Shown one piece after another: positions 32,417-44,290 of a DNA stretch of 64,000 nucleotides. Each line of letters opens with the position of its first letter. Position 1 is the stretch's first letter. A program made the position numbers and the translations under genes. The DNA is from Aphanomyces cochlioides (lineage: Eukaryota; Oomycota; Saprolegniomycetes; Saprolegniales; Verrucalvaceae): the NCBI GenBank assembly GCA_019828595.1, contig JAHQRK010000010.1, forward strand, positions 1,426,001-1,490,000, given 5' to 3'. The notes under the pieces are model-generated. The model worked only from the letters and a program-made list of their open reading frames with translations, searched no databases and was not told the origin of the DNA.

Positions 32417-34200
32417 GAGGCAAAATTGAAAATGGCACTTAGGGCAGGCGAAGCTGTGGCTTTTTCAGTGAAATTACCACACCCACGTAGTCACATCACA
32501 TGGCCATGGCGGATTATTGTACACATACAGAAAAACCTGCTAGTTTAAACACCTCGGATAGCTAAACGCCTTTCGAACTGAACAGGTTTTCAATCCACGG
32601 ACATATGTCGACCCTGGTAGATTGAACAAAAACCTCTCATACTGAACGAAGTAATTTGATCAAATATGAGTTGTACAACGTAACGTCAGAACACATCGTT
32701 GGTTAGCCACACATTGTTAGTCTTGGTGGAAGGATGGTCGACTTGAGCATGGAAGACAAAGTCACCATGCTGAAGATGATCGATGAAGGCACCCCATACG
32801 AACACATCAAGAAGCGCTTCAAGTGCTCGGTTGAGACAGAGTAGAGTGTATTGATTGATGAACGACAGACGTTACTTATGGAAATGTCCTGATACCAGAC
32901 GGTAAATTAGTAACTTGAAATTTGTATGTTTATACAAACACTTCGATTAAGCTATAGCTGAACACCTTTGGAATCGAACAAGAATCCCACTCCACCGCGC
33001 GTTGTTCAAACAAGCAGGTTTATCTGTATATCCAATGGCTGACATATTCCACTGTTCAAGCCATGTGGGATTTGAAATTGTTGAAATGTCGGTGGTTGTA
33101 TGTCTTCCCTGGCATATGTACTCTTTTGAAATAGGTACTTCTGCCGGGGTAATCCACGTTTGGCAGTTTAGCAATACCATGAAACAAGCTCTTCATGTCG
33201 TTGTCCCAACTCAAAGCTGGAGCATTTCAAGCTCAGGAGTCTCACGAACTTCGTTGGAAGGTCAGACCAGTGCTTTGCCCGAGGATAAAATCGTCAAGAG
33301 TCTGCCGTGAACCCAATCGATCCAGCCAACCAATTTGATTGGAGACAGCCACGCTTGCCTTGTGTGTATCTTGAGATTGTCTACTTGCAGGAAGATGCGT
33401 TGTTGAACTTGACGTCCAACTTTGGTCGAGCTTATTGAACTCCTCTGGTCTTCTTGGTGGCATACCACGCTGATATCTTGTTTTGATTGGAAGCATGCAC
33501 ACGCTTTCAAATGTGACACTCCATGGCTTGTACCTCATTGCCATGTGTCAACAATATTGGTGCAGAAGTGGCTTCAAGATTTGTCGCTGAAATTCCCAAC
33601 AGTGTCCAATTAGACACCCGACGTGTGCCAACAGTCAGCTTTTGAAGGATTCACATGGCTCAACGTTTCTTGGTATGGATGTGCACCATCATCAAAGAGG
33701 ATAAAATGAGTGGTGGCTCGACACTTGAGGGCATCACGCTGGTGTCTTCGCAATCGACGCACCCATGGATAGATTCTTGAAAATCGATCTCAACAATCGC
33801 CTGCTACAGTGGACTTATGAGTAAAAAGTCAGCTTTCGCGGCACAAGAACTTCTAGATTCAGTCTCTTCGACACAACAGTGACTGACCTGTCTGCTTTCC
33901 GATATTCGTGGAATACTTTTCACGGTTCGGCATGAGCAATCGAGACTATGAAGCGATATCCGAGTCGCTGTGTTCCTGAGCAAGAGTTAAATTCGTTCAA
34001 CGAATGCCAGCTTTGAATCTTTGGACAACGTGCTACGCAAACAGGAGACAAGTCGATTATCGAGGTCGCTTTATCGGTAAACAAATTCAATTTTCTTCGT
34101 AGCTCTCAACTAACAATCGACCGTGCCGCCTACAATGTACAAGGTGACATGGTGTCATGTTGAGAAAGATGATTGATACCTGTAGACTTAAATAAATTTG
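32417..34200. other. intergenic, rich in transposon debris
   Basis: A pogo/Tigger-like relic lies in 32530-32990. A minus-strand stretch at about 33000-33545 gives protein-like pieces interrupted by stops (GMPPRRPEEFNKLDQSW; NPTWLEQWNMSAIGYTD), probably another mobile element remnant that I cannot name. About 33600-34190 shows nothing recognisable. Confidence 0.4.
32530..32990 (+). mobile_element. pogo/Tigger-like DNA transposon relic
   Basis: A 36-codon frame at 32733-32843 (MVDLSMEDKVTMLKMIDEG...) resembles the N-terminal helix-turn-helix of CENP-B/Tigger transposases and ends in TAG. It is bracketed by two similar AAC-rich segments at about 32535-32575 and 32937-32982 (both containing AAACAC, AGCTA and CGAAC). 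They lie in the same orientation, so they are not plain inverted ends. The rest of the transposase is missing. The call is tentative. Confidence 0.4.
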
Positions 34201-37200
34201 CTATTCGTCATCGTCGTCGTCATCCTCATCTTCATCATATTCGCCATGAAGTGTCAAGAAGCCTTGTTCTGGCAAATCGCCTTCCACGATCAGAGGACCA
34301 AGTTGATCTGGTAGAGCCCATTGAACTGAGATCGGACTCCCAGATTCGGAATCACCAGTCTCTCCCTCGTCGTAGTCGGTATCTGTGTCGAATTCGTCTT
34401 CTGTGTCATAGCTTCCAGACTCGCTCTCTTCATCAGCGCTTGAATTGGACTCGCCAAAACCGTCCTCGTCGTCCTAAAAGTCATGGTCATTTCATTCATA
34501 AAGCTTAATTTATACCATCGAGTCTGATTCTTCGACAGTGTCTTCGAGATCTGAATCGCACTCGTTTGGTTTATCTCGTCCAACCTGTTCATGAGAGTAA
34601 AGCTTGACAAAATTACAATCATACCTCGTATAAGCGACAGACTGGGCTATCTTGGCCGTAAACTGAGTCCAGGTACCTTCCCTCGACAATCTACTCAGAG
34701 TTACTCGTAATTCCATGCGAGAGAAATGCAGAATCAACGTACTGAAAGCACGGTTTCTTGAGCGTTCAAGGACATATCGTAAATTGGGCGCTCGATATCT
34801 ACTGTCGAAATATCTTTGTAATCTCGTGTGTCCAGCACACGAAACCACGTGCGCTGTTTTGGTAGTTTCTTCGGTGCGTCCTTCTATTGTAAAGTTAGGA
34901 GTGTCATTGATTCGTTCCATACCGAAACCATGGGTTCAAACGGAGAGTAGACATACATGACAGGTCGTGTCGAGCTGAACTGGATTTTGCAGCTTTCTAA
35001 TGCTGGAATGATGCGCAGTAATTTGAATGTTCGAAGGTCCCACACAGCTGAATTGATAATTACTTCGTTGCCGCTTGGATTGTAGTAACCATGGCCAAAA
35101 TTTGACAGCTTGTCGAATTTGTGGAGCAATTTCGATGACCGCACGTCCCAGAGGAGGCCATCAGATAGTAAAGTTGTGTCACAGGGCGAAAACGTGCAGT
35201 TCGAGTTGTCACCATAATTATTGCCGCCGTCATTTCTCGACTCGTCTTGCAACTGAGATATCATTGTTCCTGTTCAAAATGTCATTTCATATCATAAAAT
35301 TATTCTGCACCTGTTTCCACGTCGTAAATTGCAGTGCCTCGTATAGAGTCGGATTCTGACGCTCCAATGCCCTCGCTAGCCATGGCTACGACAAGATCGC
35401 CGTTGAAATTGAATCGAGGACTGCGCATGGACGTCAATGACCACTTTGGATCTTCCATACTTCCCATATCCCACAAACCCACTTTCGTCTCAGTGTACGG
35501 TGTCATTCTAAGGATAAAATTTAGCAACTTCGATATCATTTCAGAAGTTCACCGAGTAGTGCCAGTTAGTAACAATGGTTTGGAGCGGCTGAAAGCCATT
35601 CGGGTCAATTCATTTGTCGTAACATCAGAAATTGCTCCGGCGTTTGGATGACAACTCCAAAGTTGAACCACTTCATCGACGTCCATGTTCACTTGCACCA
35701 CTTCGCCGTGATCGGTGCCCAACAATATATGCCGGTCCAACGACGTCATAAACCGAGTTGCTGTCAATCCACCTTGGCTGTCCAGATGCCCTATTTTGGC
35801 GAGATTTAATTCAGAAACCTCATCGAGCAAAAATTGTACCAACAACGCGGAAAGGACGGTGACGACTTGAAACAAATCGAGTAATATGCATATCCGAGCT
35901 GTTACCGCCGATTCCTCTTGCTACCAAACGATTGCAAACATTTGCATACCTATTTTAAATGTGAATAATAACGCAAACAGGTAATCAAATACAATGGTGG
36001 CGGTGCGACATCAGGGCATCGATGGGGTTTTGACGTAGATAGAGCGAAAGGCGGCACAACGGAGACTGGTTGTGAACATAGTCGATGTTGTTCTCGTAAA
36101 TGCTGGCGAACGACTGTATCAAGCCAGGTGGTTTTCGAAGGTTTCTTTGTTATGGAGGTTGTTTTCTTTGGGGAAAGGAGCAACGATTCATTTTGCGGTT
36201 TTTGAAAGTAACTTGGCTGTTTCCAAATATTTTGCACCAATTGCCTTCTCTGGCGATATGACAGCAGCTTGGGTTTGTCTCCTGTTTTCTGTCGTTTGGC
36301 TGCTGGTTCTTCCGCATCCCCCACAGATTTTGTCTTTTTTGGCTTGGTAGGGCTAAAGGGGAATGTCAGATACATTTCAATAACGTTTCTTTCTACCTCG
36401 AGGTTGCCGTCGATGGAACATTCAAACCAGCTTCTTTTTCTAAAGCTTCTGCTGCTTGGTCCAGTCCATTGGCTTTTAAGTGGTCGTGGATCATCAACAA
36501 AAGTTCATTGGGATTGTATGTAACCCTCGTGGCTGCCACAATATTAGCCTTTTCGATTTTTCGAACTGTTGGATCAGTAGCTTCGTGAATCGCAGCACTT
36601 GGGGCACGATGCGTCACGTGGGAAATGAGATCTAATGCACATTCACGAAATTTGGCGTGGATCTCAGCATTTTCTTCCAAGACGGGCTCGTTACGAATCA
36701 AGTCAGAGAGCAATTGACCTACAATTGCGGTGTTAAAGCAGCAACGAAATGAAGAAAAGCTCACCAATATGCATCTGCTCGAGAATTTGACACATATGAC
36801 GATCTTTTGAAAGTCCAAGTAGAGCTTGTGTAGCTAAAAGTCGAATCGAGTCGGCTTGTTGCAAAGATCGCTTATATCGGAGCAATTGCAGGCAGACTTT
36901 GATTGCATTCTTTTCTCGAGCAAGCTTCAAAATCGCTCTCATGTTTTTGTTTTCTTCTTTCGGCTTCTTGTCAAATGTAACACAGTTGCAGAATACTTGC
37001 AATGCTCCTTTGACAATATCACCGTCTCGCGGGTGGTTGGTCATCGCACAGTCCAACAATATAGTCAAGCCAGTGCGTTGGCTTTCCTGGAGGGTTGTGT
37101 GGCAAATCTCCAAGGCTATAGGTGGGTATGACAACGTAAGCATGCGTAAAACTTGGAGGCAAAACAAAGCGCGTTCGACAAGCCATAGTCGGTACGATGT

Positions 37201-38985
37201 AGTTTCGTTCATTTGGTCATCGACGGCGTGGCTGTGAAACACGTCGAGGACTTCTAACAACACAAGAGGACCTCTCAGGTGACTAAATTGGCTTTGCCAT
37301 TTGCTCTCTTTTGGTGGAGGCTTGTGCTTTTCAAACAATGCGATATGTTGCTCATGAGCCTTGTCGTCAATATCAACGGGTTTCCATGGGCTTATCTTTG
37401 GTGGACGCTTGTTGTCGGCATCCATTTTCCTTCGAAAGCCTTGTGCCATGATACCGAAATGCACACGAACATACTGGCGCAGGCAAAGGCACGCATCGTG
37501 AGCGAGCTGGCGTTGAATGGCAGACTTAGGGGAGTTACCAGCACGGATTAAGTTGAACAAAGTGTAGATGCCGTCGTGGGCTTCAAAATATTCGAGAGCG
37601 GAGCGAAACGGAACCACAAGGCCGAAAAAGACGACAGCATTTTGCCTTGCTCGGTCATGTGGGCTTGACAATAAAGCAAATGCCAAAGACAAAACTGCAT
37701 GGCGGTTCGTTTCGCGGCTTAAGATAAGTTCTGTCACGACACTCGACGATGCAAATCCATGGAGACACATACTCAAAGAGCGGTGGAGTAGCGAAAAATT
37801 TGGGGAAGTATGGGCCTTCAAAACTAACTCAAGACCACCAACTTCGAGAAACGAAAAGGCAAACTTCTTGTGAGCTAAAAAGTGTGACACGAGCTTGAGA
37901 GTTGCTGACCATACGCTCACGTGGTTTGTGTGGAGAAATGTGATACTGGTGCCAACGATGTCTTCCTTTAACGCAGGGGCAAGCAGCTCCAAGTATTCTC
38001 CCATCAAACCAACGCAATCTAAAGTGTAGAGCAAGTCCAAAAGCACAAGCTGTCGCGGTTCATGCTCGTGAATCGTCGACACAAAGTCTTCGCTTCCTTC
38101 AAGCAGTTTACTCAGCCGGACACCAAGATCGGGTTGATTGGCGTCATTTGAACCTTCATGATTTGCTGTCTCGGCTTCCTGCTTTTCTTCTGAGGGTCTG
38201 CTGGATGGAGACTCCTTCTCAATTGATAATTTGCGCTTTCTCCCTGGTGTGGCCAGTTGCCTCTTGTGCTTGGAATTGACATTTCTCTTTTGAATATCCA
38301 ACATGTAATCTGTGGCTGCAGTGCGCTCACATTCAAGTACGTTCGCGTAGTATCGGGCTCGCTTCAAGATGTTAATTGGAAACGTTTCGTGGTTCACGAC
38401 AATATCAGCGATTGAGCGGTCGCGCAAGCCAACCGACAGAAGCCCAGACGCATAACACTGCAACTGCATTGCGGCGACTGTTGTGGACTGCTCACAATTT
38501 GCCCATCCTGTGACTCGATCGAGGACGTCTTCTTCGTACAAAATACGAATGATAAACCTGACATTGGTCGGTGCAGTCGCAAGAAGGAGACGACAGACGG
38601 CGGCATTCATTGGTTCGTTGTTCGTGCGTTCGGCGCTCTCGGGTTGTAGTTTTCGTTCAAGCATCGAGTAAAAGTCTTCAAAGTCATCTAGAATGCGCAG
38701 CAAATGGCCGATCAAATGTCCATCTCGTTTGGATGCAGCTGGGCTTTGTCGAAAGTACGTTTCGGCTTGCTCCAGCGTCTCGGACAACCAATTCATGTTC
38801 CGGATCGTTTCTTGTTCATCGACCACGACCCCGTTGTTGAAGTGCTGGTTCGAGTCTGCGACTAGATCCGTGACAACCTCAAAGACCCTCACTTCCAGTG
38901 TATTGACATTGTCCATATTCTCCGTAATATCTTCCCGCGGAACCGTCGATTCCAGCGGCAAACCGCTCTCCATGTCGTCGTCCAT
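34201..38985 (-). CDS. DCAF1: DCAF1/VprBP homologue, CUL4-DDB1 substrate receptor
   Basis: DCAF1 recruits substrates to the CRL4 ubiquitin ligase. Exons are 38985-36765, 36718-36397, 36352-35993, 35949-35840, 35790-35553, 35507-35311, 35269-34923, 34883-34743, 34690-34625, 34584-34516 and 34473-34201, giving 1,447 aa. The long first exon encodes the helical armadillo-like half. A LisH motif (ELLLMIHDHLKANGLDQAAE) follows at about residue 810. Then comes a basic spacer, the family block TWLDTVVRQHLREQHRLC and HRCPD, and WD repeats including LLSDGLLWDVRSSKLLHKFD and EVIINSAVWDLRTFKLLRI. The protein ends in an acidic tail of Asp/Glu runs. The 39-nt intron at 34884-34922 was preferred over a 69-nt alternative because it keeps YSPFEPMVS. 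All junctions keep frame. Confidence 0.94.
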
Positions 38986-39887
38986 GATGGATATGTCTTA
39001 TTTGAAAAATGATTGGATTTCAGTATGAACTTGATAAAATGAATTAATTTGCCAAGCAATTCAGAATATTTAAATTGATAATTTCCCCACTCTCAACGCT
39101 GGTAGCCCTCTGGATAGACAAAGAATGGAGAGAATAGTCCATGAATATATTACCCTCATTGCAGCTACATTTTGGACATGAAGCACCTGAAGGAGAGGCG
39201 TCGATGATCGCTGAGCCATATTATCTTATTGATGTTCAATATGAATAATTCCATTGAATAAATTGACCAAGATATTTAGATATTTCGTCCCAACTGTAAC
39301 AGCATCCAAACTTTTCGAGAAATTTGACGAAGTACTTAAATGAGATAATTTCAAATTCATCCATGGATTTATCCTTGACGTTGTGGTAATGACAACATGC
39401 GCAAGCATGACGACAATAGTTGGGACTTGCGTCAAGTACAATTCGACTTCAATGCAAAGAGAAGATGTTTGAGCTGGCTCTTAAGGCTAGGTAAGTCTAA
39501 AGCAAATAGGATTGACGCCGAATGCACATCGAAGCAAACTGACTAGAAGTTGTCAATGGAGATCTTGAAATGTCGAAGCAAGAATATCCATAGACTTTTC
39601 ATCTCCTTAACAGATATGTCTTCACAGTAAGTTACCTTTTGGGTGACAGATAGAGAACTAGCTAGGCTGACGAGAGAGTCAACGTGGATTATTGGTTTCA
39701 CTGACGTGAGCTCTAGGAATAACGAAGATGCAAAAGAAAACAAGTTGAACTCGCGATTGATTTGTGCGTTGAACCACTGGACATAAGTTGATATAAGCAG
39801 ACATACACATCACTGAAAGGACTAAGCCAAAGGACGAAAAATTGCTGTACAAAATTGGTCCAATTTCATTGATGACGTAACGCGAGA
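38986..39887. other. intergenic between DCAF1 and the PDZ gene
   Basis: Near 39004-39012 (minus strand TCATTTTTC) lies a possible oomycete initiator for DCAF1. Minus-strand pieces with protein-like composition occur at 39543-39780 (SSLFLELTSVKPIIHVDSLV) and 39230-39430 (DEFEIISFKYFVKFLEKF) in frames broken by stops. These could be exons of an unrecognised or decaying gene. Confidence 0.3.
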
Positions 39888-41072
39888 CTAGATGAAAAGG
39901 GCGCCAACGAGCGACAAGACCATGGTTGCAGCGCTAATTTTTGCTTCCCTGCGAAAGTGAAGGAGGACTGTTCTGCCACGCACGTGTTTGATCATTTCGA
40001 CCGTCTTGTCGAAACCCAACGTGGCTGTGTTGATACCATCGACAGACACCAACAAATCTCCTTTCTCTGCAAGCTCCAAACCACGCGCAGTTGATGCATC
40101 TGTGACTTTTTCGAGAACAGGGTGGCTCGTTGGCGTGGGTCCACCGACGAGCACAAGTCCAAGACGTCCACCAGAGAACTCAACATCGTACGCATTATCG
40201 ACAACTTGAGGGGTTGGTTTGTGAAATCGCAGCAGCACAGACGATTTTCCATCCAAGTGCTTGATCTTCTCCATGGTTTCAAGAAATCCAAGAGCAATTG
40301 TGTCTTGATCATTCACTGAAATGAGCTCGTCGCCCACAGATGCTTCTGGATGAGCTCCAGTGGTCGATTTGATCACGGGTCTGGCATTTCCTTTGGTGAA
40401 TACAACGCCAAGAGAATCGCCAGAGTAGAGAATGTCATACGTAGAGGACGAGGTTGTCGTAGCTGGTGGTGGGACAGTGGGTGGCGGGACAGTCGTTGGC
40501 AATGGAACAGGAATTTGTTCAAAGCTGAGACGAATTGGCTTGTCCACGTGTCCTAGCATTGCAAGCACGTCGTGGAATTTCATTTCAGTCACATTGGCTG
40601 CTCCAATAGAAAGCACAATATCCCCGACACGAGGATGGCAGGCTTTAAGCGCAGGTGGCATGACATCTTCATTCACACTCGACAGGATCGTAAGCAACGT
40701 GGTTGGGTCCTTTGCAAACGAAAGTCCAAGCTTGCCATCTTGTTCAGTCCATTCAAACTCATACGTGTGGGCAAGTTCATTCTTCGTGTACGCTGGGGTT
40801 TCATCGCGGCGATTGAGAAATACCAAATCAATTGGCAATGAGGCTTTCTGCAGCAAGTCGATGGCGGTAGCGTACTCTTTGTCAACGCCACGTCCACCCA
40901 CAGAAACCAACAGATCACCCACGCTACCGACGTGGTCTCCAAGCGAGGTAAAGTGATGAGGAAGCGGTCGCACGAGCTTGGAAATTACTGCTGAGCCGGA
41001 CGGATCTTCTTGCAGCCATACGCCTAAGTTCCCGCTCTCCCAATGAACGGTGTATTCCAGCATCGCCGCCAT
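39888..41072 (-). CDS. four-PDZ-domain protein with hydrophobic C-terminus
   Basis: PDZ domains bind C-terminal peptides and act as scaffolds. The 394-aa frame has no intron and starts MAAMLEYTVHWESGNLGVWL at 41072. Four PDZ-like units can be seen at about residues 5-85, 100-185, 213-290 and 300-375. Each has a GNLG/GKLG/DSLG/GRLG-type binding loop and a VGDLLVSV / VGDIVLSI / VGDELISV / KGDLLVSV core. Units 2 and 3 are separated by a Pro/Thr linker (PLPTTVPPPTVPPPATTTSS). The last about 15 residues (ATMVLSLVGALFI) are hydrophobic, so a tail anchor or GPI-type signal is possible, though there is no N-terminal signal peptide. The partner is unknown. Confidence 0.8.
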   Translation of the reverse strand: MAAMLEYTVHWESGNLGVWLQEDPSGSAVISKLVRPLPHHFTSLGDHVGSVGDLLVSVGGRGVDKEYATAIDLLQKASLPIDLVFLNRRDETPAYTKNELAHTYEFEWTEQDGKLGLSFAKDPTTLLTILSSVNEDVMPPALKACHPRVGDIVLSIGAANVTEMKFHDVLAMLGHVDKPIRLSFEQIPVPLPTTVPPPTVPPPATTTSSSTYDILYSGDSLGVVFTKGNARPVIKSTTGAHPEASVGDELISVNDQDTIALGFLETMEKIKHLDGKSSVLLRFHKPTPQVVDNAYDVEFSGGRLGLVLVGGPTPTSHPVLEKVTDASTARGLELAEKGDLLVSVDGINTATLGFDKTVEMIKHVRGRTVLLHFRREAKISAATMVLSLVGALFI

Positions 41073-41123
41073 GGACAGACGGGCGGCGTTTCAAATATGC
41101 CGTGGAACTTGCACAAAACGAGC

Positions 41124-41152
41124 TTCCGGATAAAAATATGATATCCGGAATA
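41124..41152. promoter_or_regulatory. paired TTCCGGATAA / ATATCCGGAATA sites before the PDZ gene
   Basis: Two copies of the CCGGATA palindrome half-site, 41124-41133 and 41141-41152, stand 52-80 nt before the PDZ start codon at 41072. The same motif lies upstream of COQ5, MON2 and the YkgJ-type gene. Confidence 0.45.
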
Positions 41153-41250
41153 TTATTGAATGCACCCAAAAACATCCATTTCACACATTTCACACTAATT
41201 ACATACTGAGTTATCCATCCAATATACGGCCTATGACTTAAAGGATATTA

Positions 41251-43202
41251 ACAGTCGTCGACAGCCTCGAGGGGTCTTACGGATATATTTCCGGATCTGA
41301 TTTGTTTTGAAAGAATTCATATGCCGAATAAAGTTATAGAGAATATACAGGTAAAAATATAAAGAACTGGAATTATACATTTATAAAGTTTTCAGCAATC
41401 AATCATCAGTGAGAGAAGTGCCATCGCTGGAGTCGCTGGAGTCGCTGTCATCTTTGTTGCCTTCATCATCGGACTCAGACTCTTCCAGGTAATCATCACC
41501 GTCAATAGATGTGATATGACTGTAAAGATCTAGAAGATCACGTTCAGACTTCCGAATGCAGCCAAATATGGCATGAGAAGTCAAGTTTGCCATGGCTACA
41601 TCCAGGCGCTTACCAACAAGTTCAAAGGTAGTCATATGGTTGTCCTGTCGGCTGATCTCATTCTTCACTAGAGCCCACACAAGTTCAATCGGTTGCAAAT
41701 TGGAATGGTATGGTGGGCTATACCAGACCTGGTGTCCAGCATTTTCAGCCATGACAACAACAACAGGTTTCACGCTTTCGATGACTGGCTTTAATTTTGA
41801 CCATAAATCTGACTTTAGATCACAAGGCGACCAAGGCACATACAGTCGACTGCACGCCTCCTGGAGCAATGCCTTTCGCCAACCGAACGCTGGTGTGTCA
41901 TCAGGTCGCTTTTTTGTGGTACTTTGCATTATCCATGACGATGATACAATTGGAAAGTTGTAGGTTTTCTAACTCTCGAAGGAGCCGCTCGAACCAACGG
42001 ACAAAGTAAGTATGGTCAAACATCTCATGGTAATCATTTGTTTGCTTGCGACCAGCACCAACAAATTTTTCGTAGGCAAGAAGTTTTGATCCATGTTCTC
42101 CACCGTCGACAATGGCGCTGATAAAGCAGTATCTCTGTCCCTTAAACTTGGCTCTAGGTGCAACGTCAAGCTCGTCGGAAGGATCGTACATAGATATATC
42201 ATTTTTGTTGTAATGGTGATGAACAAAGCTCTCGTCCAAATAGACGATTGGACGACGATTAGCCAAGTTGATGTGCAATGTGACTTGGCACATGTTTCGA
42301 ACGTAGATGTCACGCAATACAGTGTTTTCTAGCGTCAAAGCTAATGATTTTTTACCTTTTCGGCTGCCACGTAGATAGCCACAATGTTTAACAAATCTTT
42401 GGACACAGCGAATGGCTGACTGTTTGGCTTTGAAGTCATTTGTGTCGTATGATATGATCTTGGTGTCGACCAAGTGACCCAATACATCCTTGGCAACCAC
42501 ACGCTGCCTGATTTGTCGATGATCGCGTATAAATTTTTGAACGGAGGCGATGACTTCAATCGTTCGTGGGATGCGTGTCTTTTGCGGTGTCGAGTTTACT
42601 GGTGGGGCTCGAATATTTACTGTGTGTTCATGAATATATTCTCTCCATACTGCTTGTACTGTTTTGCGAGATCTTCCGAGCATGAGAGCAATGCGGGATG
42701 AGACATCTGTGGATGTTGAGTCAGGGGTCTCACTTGATTTCTCATAACGCAAGAAAGCTTGCAGTCGTAGAATGTCCAAGCGCTCTTGCTTGGACAGAGC
42801 TCTGTCCCTATTTTGCTTGACGTATTTGCAAATTTCAGCCAAGTCGTCTGCGTTTACTTGGTCACGAACAGAACGACTCATTGTTCACACTGCATTGATG
42901 TTGCCTGAGTAGACGTTTCACATGGCGATAAAATTTGAGAAACGCTCCATCTTGATCACCTTTTATTCTTATATTCTGATATAATATAATTTTTAGCAGT
43001 ATATTATTTTATGCATGAAATTTTAACAGATCCGCGAAGGTTTATCTATAATATCTCTTAAAGTACTTGTTTCTACAGTTATCTATTTGTGCAGTTGTAT
43101 CCAAATTTTTGTTTGCTGTCGATGAAAAAAAAAACACATGGAAAACTGAATTATCTCACGAAAGTTAGAGGCTTTAGACCCCTCGAGGCTGTCGACGACT
43201 GT
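41251..43202 (-). mobile_element. Tc1/mariner-like DNA transposon with perfect 27-bp inverted ends
   Basis: The ends 41251-41277 and 43176-43202 are perfect inverted repeats of 27 bp (starting ACAGTCGTCGACAGCC). The left end is directly flanked by TA, the usual Tc1/mariner target; on the right the TA overlaps the end by one base. The element is 1,952 bp and carries one minus-strand transposase gene, which is described separately. The perfect ends imply a recent insertion. It sits between the PDZ and YkgJ-type genes and interrupts neither. Confidence 0.85.
41399..42881 (-). pseudogene. Tc1/mariner-like transposase with one frameshift
   Basis: The transposase starts MSRSVRDQVNADDLAEICKY at 42881. 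An N-terminal DNA-binding region with helix-turn-helix character (SSRIALMLGRSRKTVQAVW) is followed by the catalytic core. The first Asp is in IVYLDESFVHHHY, the second in CIIVMDNAKYHK, the Glu in SPPYHSNLQPIELVWALVK. About 81 residues separate the second Asp and the Glu, far more than the 34-39 of common Tc1/mariner enzymes. The frame breaks at a run of six A (about 41920): the first frame stops at 41901, and the second continues as KKRPDDTPAFGW to 41399. One base fewer would join them, so either the copy is dead by one base or the base is an assembly error. The C-terminus is Asp/Ser-rich. Confidence 0.85.
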
Positions 43203-43823
43203 AAACTAATTACGTTTTTGAGGACTGATCTTCTGCAGATTCCCAGAATCCACCATGACCATTTCGACAAGATTTCACACTGTGGATCACACCAGTTTCT
43301 ACTGGTTAAAATTAAGAAAATTCCCAAAGTCTCGAGTCCCTCTTGAGATGGAAAGAAGTTATTTGAATATCGTTCTGTAGGATTTCTAATGAGCTGCATC
43401 ACATAGAGAGTACATGATGCACACATGGGGATCGTATTTGTCAAGATATTGCGGCTATGAAGTCGTGTGGTCACTATTTTTTGGAGAATAGAATGAATTA
43501 TCTTAGCCGATTTTCTGCTCCGACGTCCTTCACAAAAATCAGTGCTGTGATAGGTTACTAGGCCAGGATAAGAAAGGTTAGCACCCAACAACAATTTCGT
43601 GCGCGTATGACGAGTATTTGCTTTAAACAAGCGCTAGCAAAGCTGACTACGAATCTTGCGCCTAATACAGCTCTCTCTCAACTAATGAACAACCCCGTAT
43701 TTCAACACGGAAATGAACATGCTGTCTGAACTAAATGATTAAAGAAATCGCAGTGTTAAAATATCAGGAACTCTATGGTTGAGACGCCGCATTTCTGTGG
43801 TAGAAGCGGAAACGATAAAAAGC

Positions 43824-43846
43824 AGCGCCGCGCGAAGCGCGGCGCT
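43824..43846. repeat. perfect GC-rich hairpin, 10-bp stem with GAA loop
   Basis: AGCGCCGCGC, then GAA, then GCGCGGCGCT form a perfect 10-bp stem in an otherwise AT-rich stretch. No coding context is evident. It could be a mobile element end, a structured RNA part or a chance hairpin. Confidence 0.6.
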
Positions 43847-44220
43847 CCTGAGCTGAGAAAACAAGGCATACATTATAGGCGCATTAGACTAATGCACTAC
43901 CGTTGTTTAGGATCTCACTGGCGTGGCATGGACTTAGAACAGCCTTTTATGATATTTGTATGTGGTGTGACAAGTGTGATTTCCATACAAAATGACTCGC
44001 AGGAGAAATCACACCGTGGATCACACTTGAGTGTGATAAATATCCCATCAAATACCTCAATGATGCAGACTTTTTAGATAGTTTCGACCAATCAAATACA
44101 ATTTTTCACAACTAATTAATGTTTGATTGGTCAGATTTCAAAAAATACAACCTTGGTGTGATTTTGTCGATAACACAGAAATGTTTGCTTCATACACTAT
44201 TTGAGACTGGCATGCCACAG

Positions 44221-44290
44221 GTTATCCGGATAACGGTAAAATTATACGGATTATGTAGTGGCCAAGTTATCCGGAAAATTCTATTATTCG
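44221..44290. promoter_or_regulatory. cluster of CCGGATAA sites before the YkgJ-type gene
   Basis: GTTATCCGGATAAC (44221-44234), ATTATACGGATTAT (from 44241), GTTATCCGGAAAA (from 44266) and TTATTCGG (just before 44292) are four versions of the same palindrome within 71 nt of the start codon at 44292. This is the densest occurrence of the motif in the window. Confidence 0.5.

Noticed and set aside
33242..33544. 100-codon minus-strand frame as a gene
   Set aside because: Stops and frame changes around it and no recognised domain; treated as transposon debris.
41901..41940. programmed -1 frameshift at A AAA AAG in the transposase
   Set aside because: The sequence looks like a slippery heptamer, but the downstream frame needs a +1 shift (one base skipped), so a one-base insertion or error is simpler.
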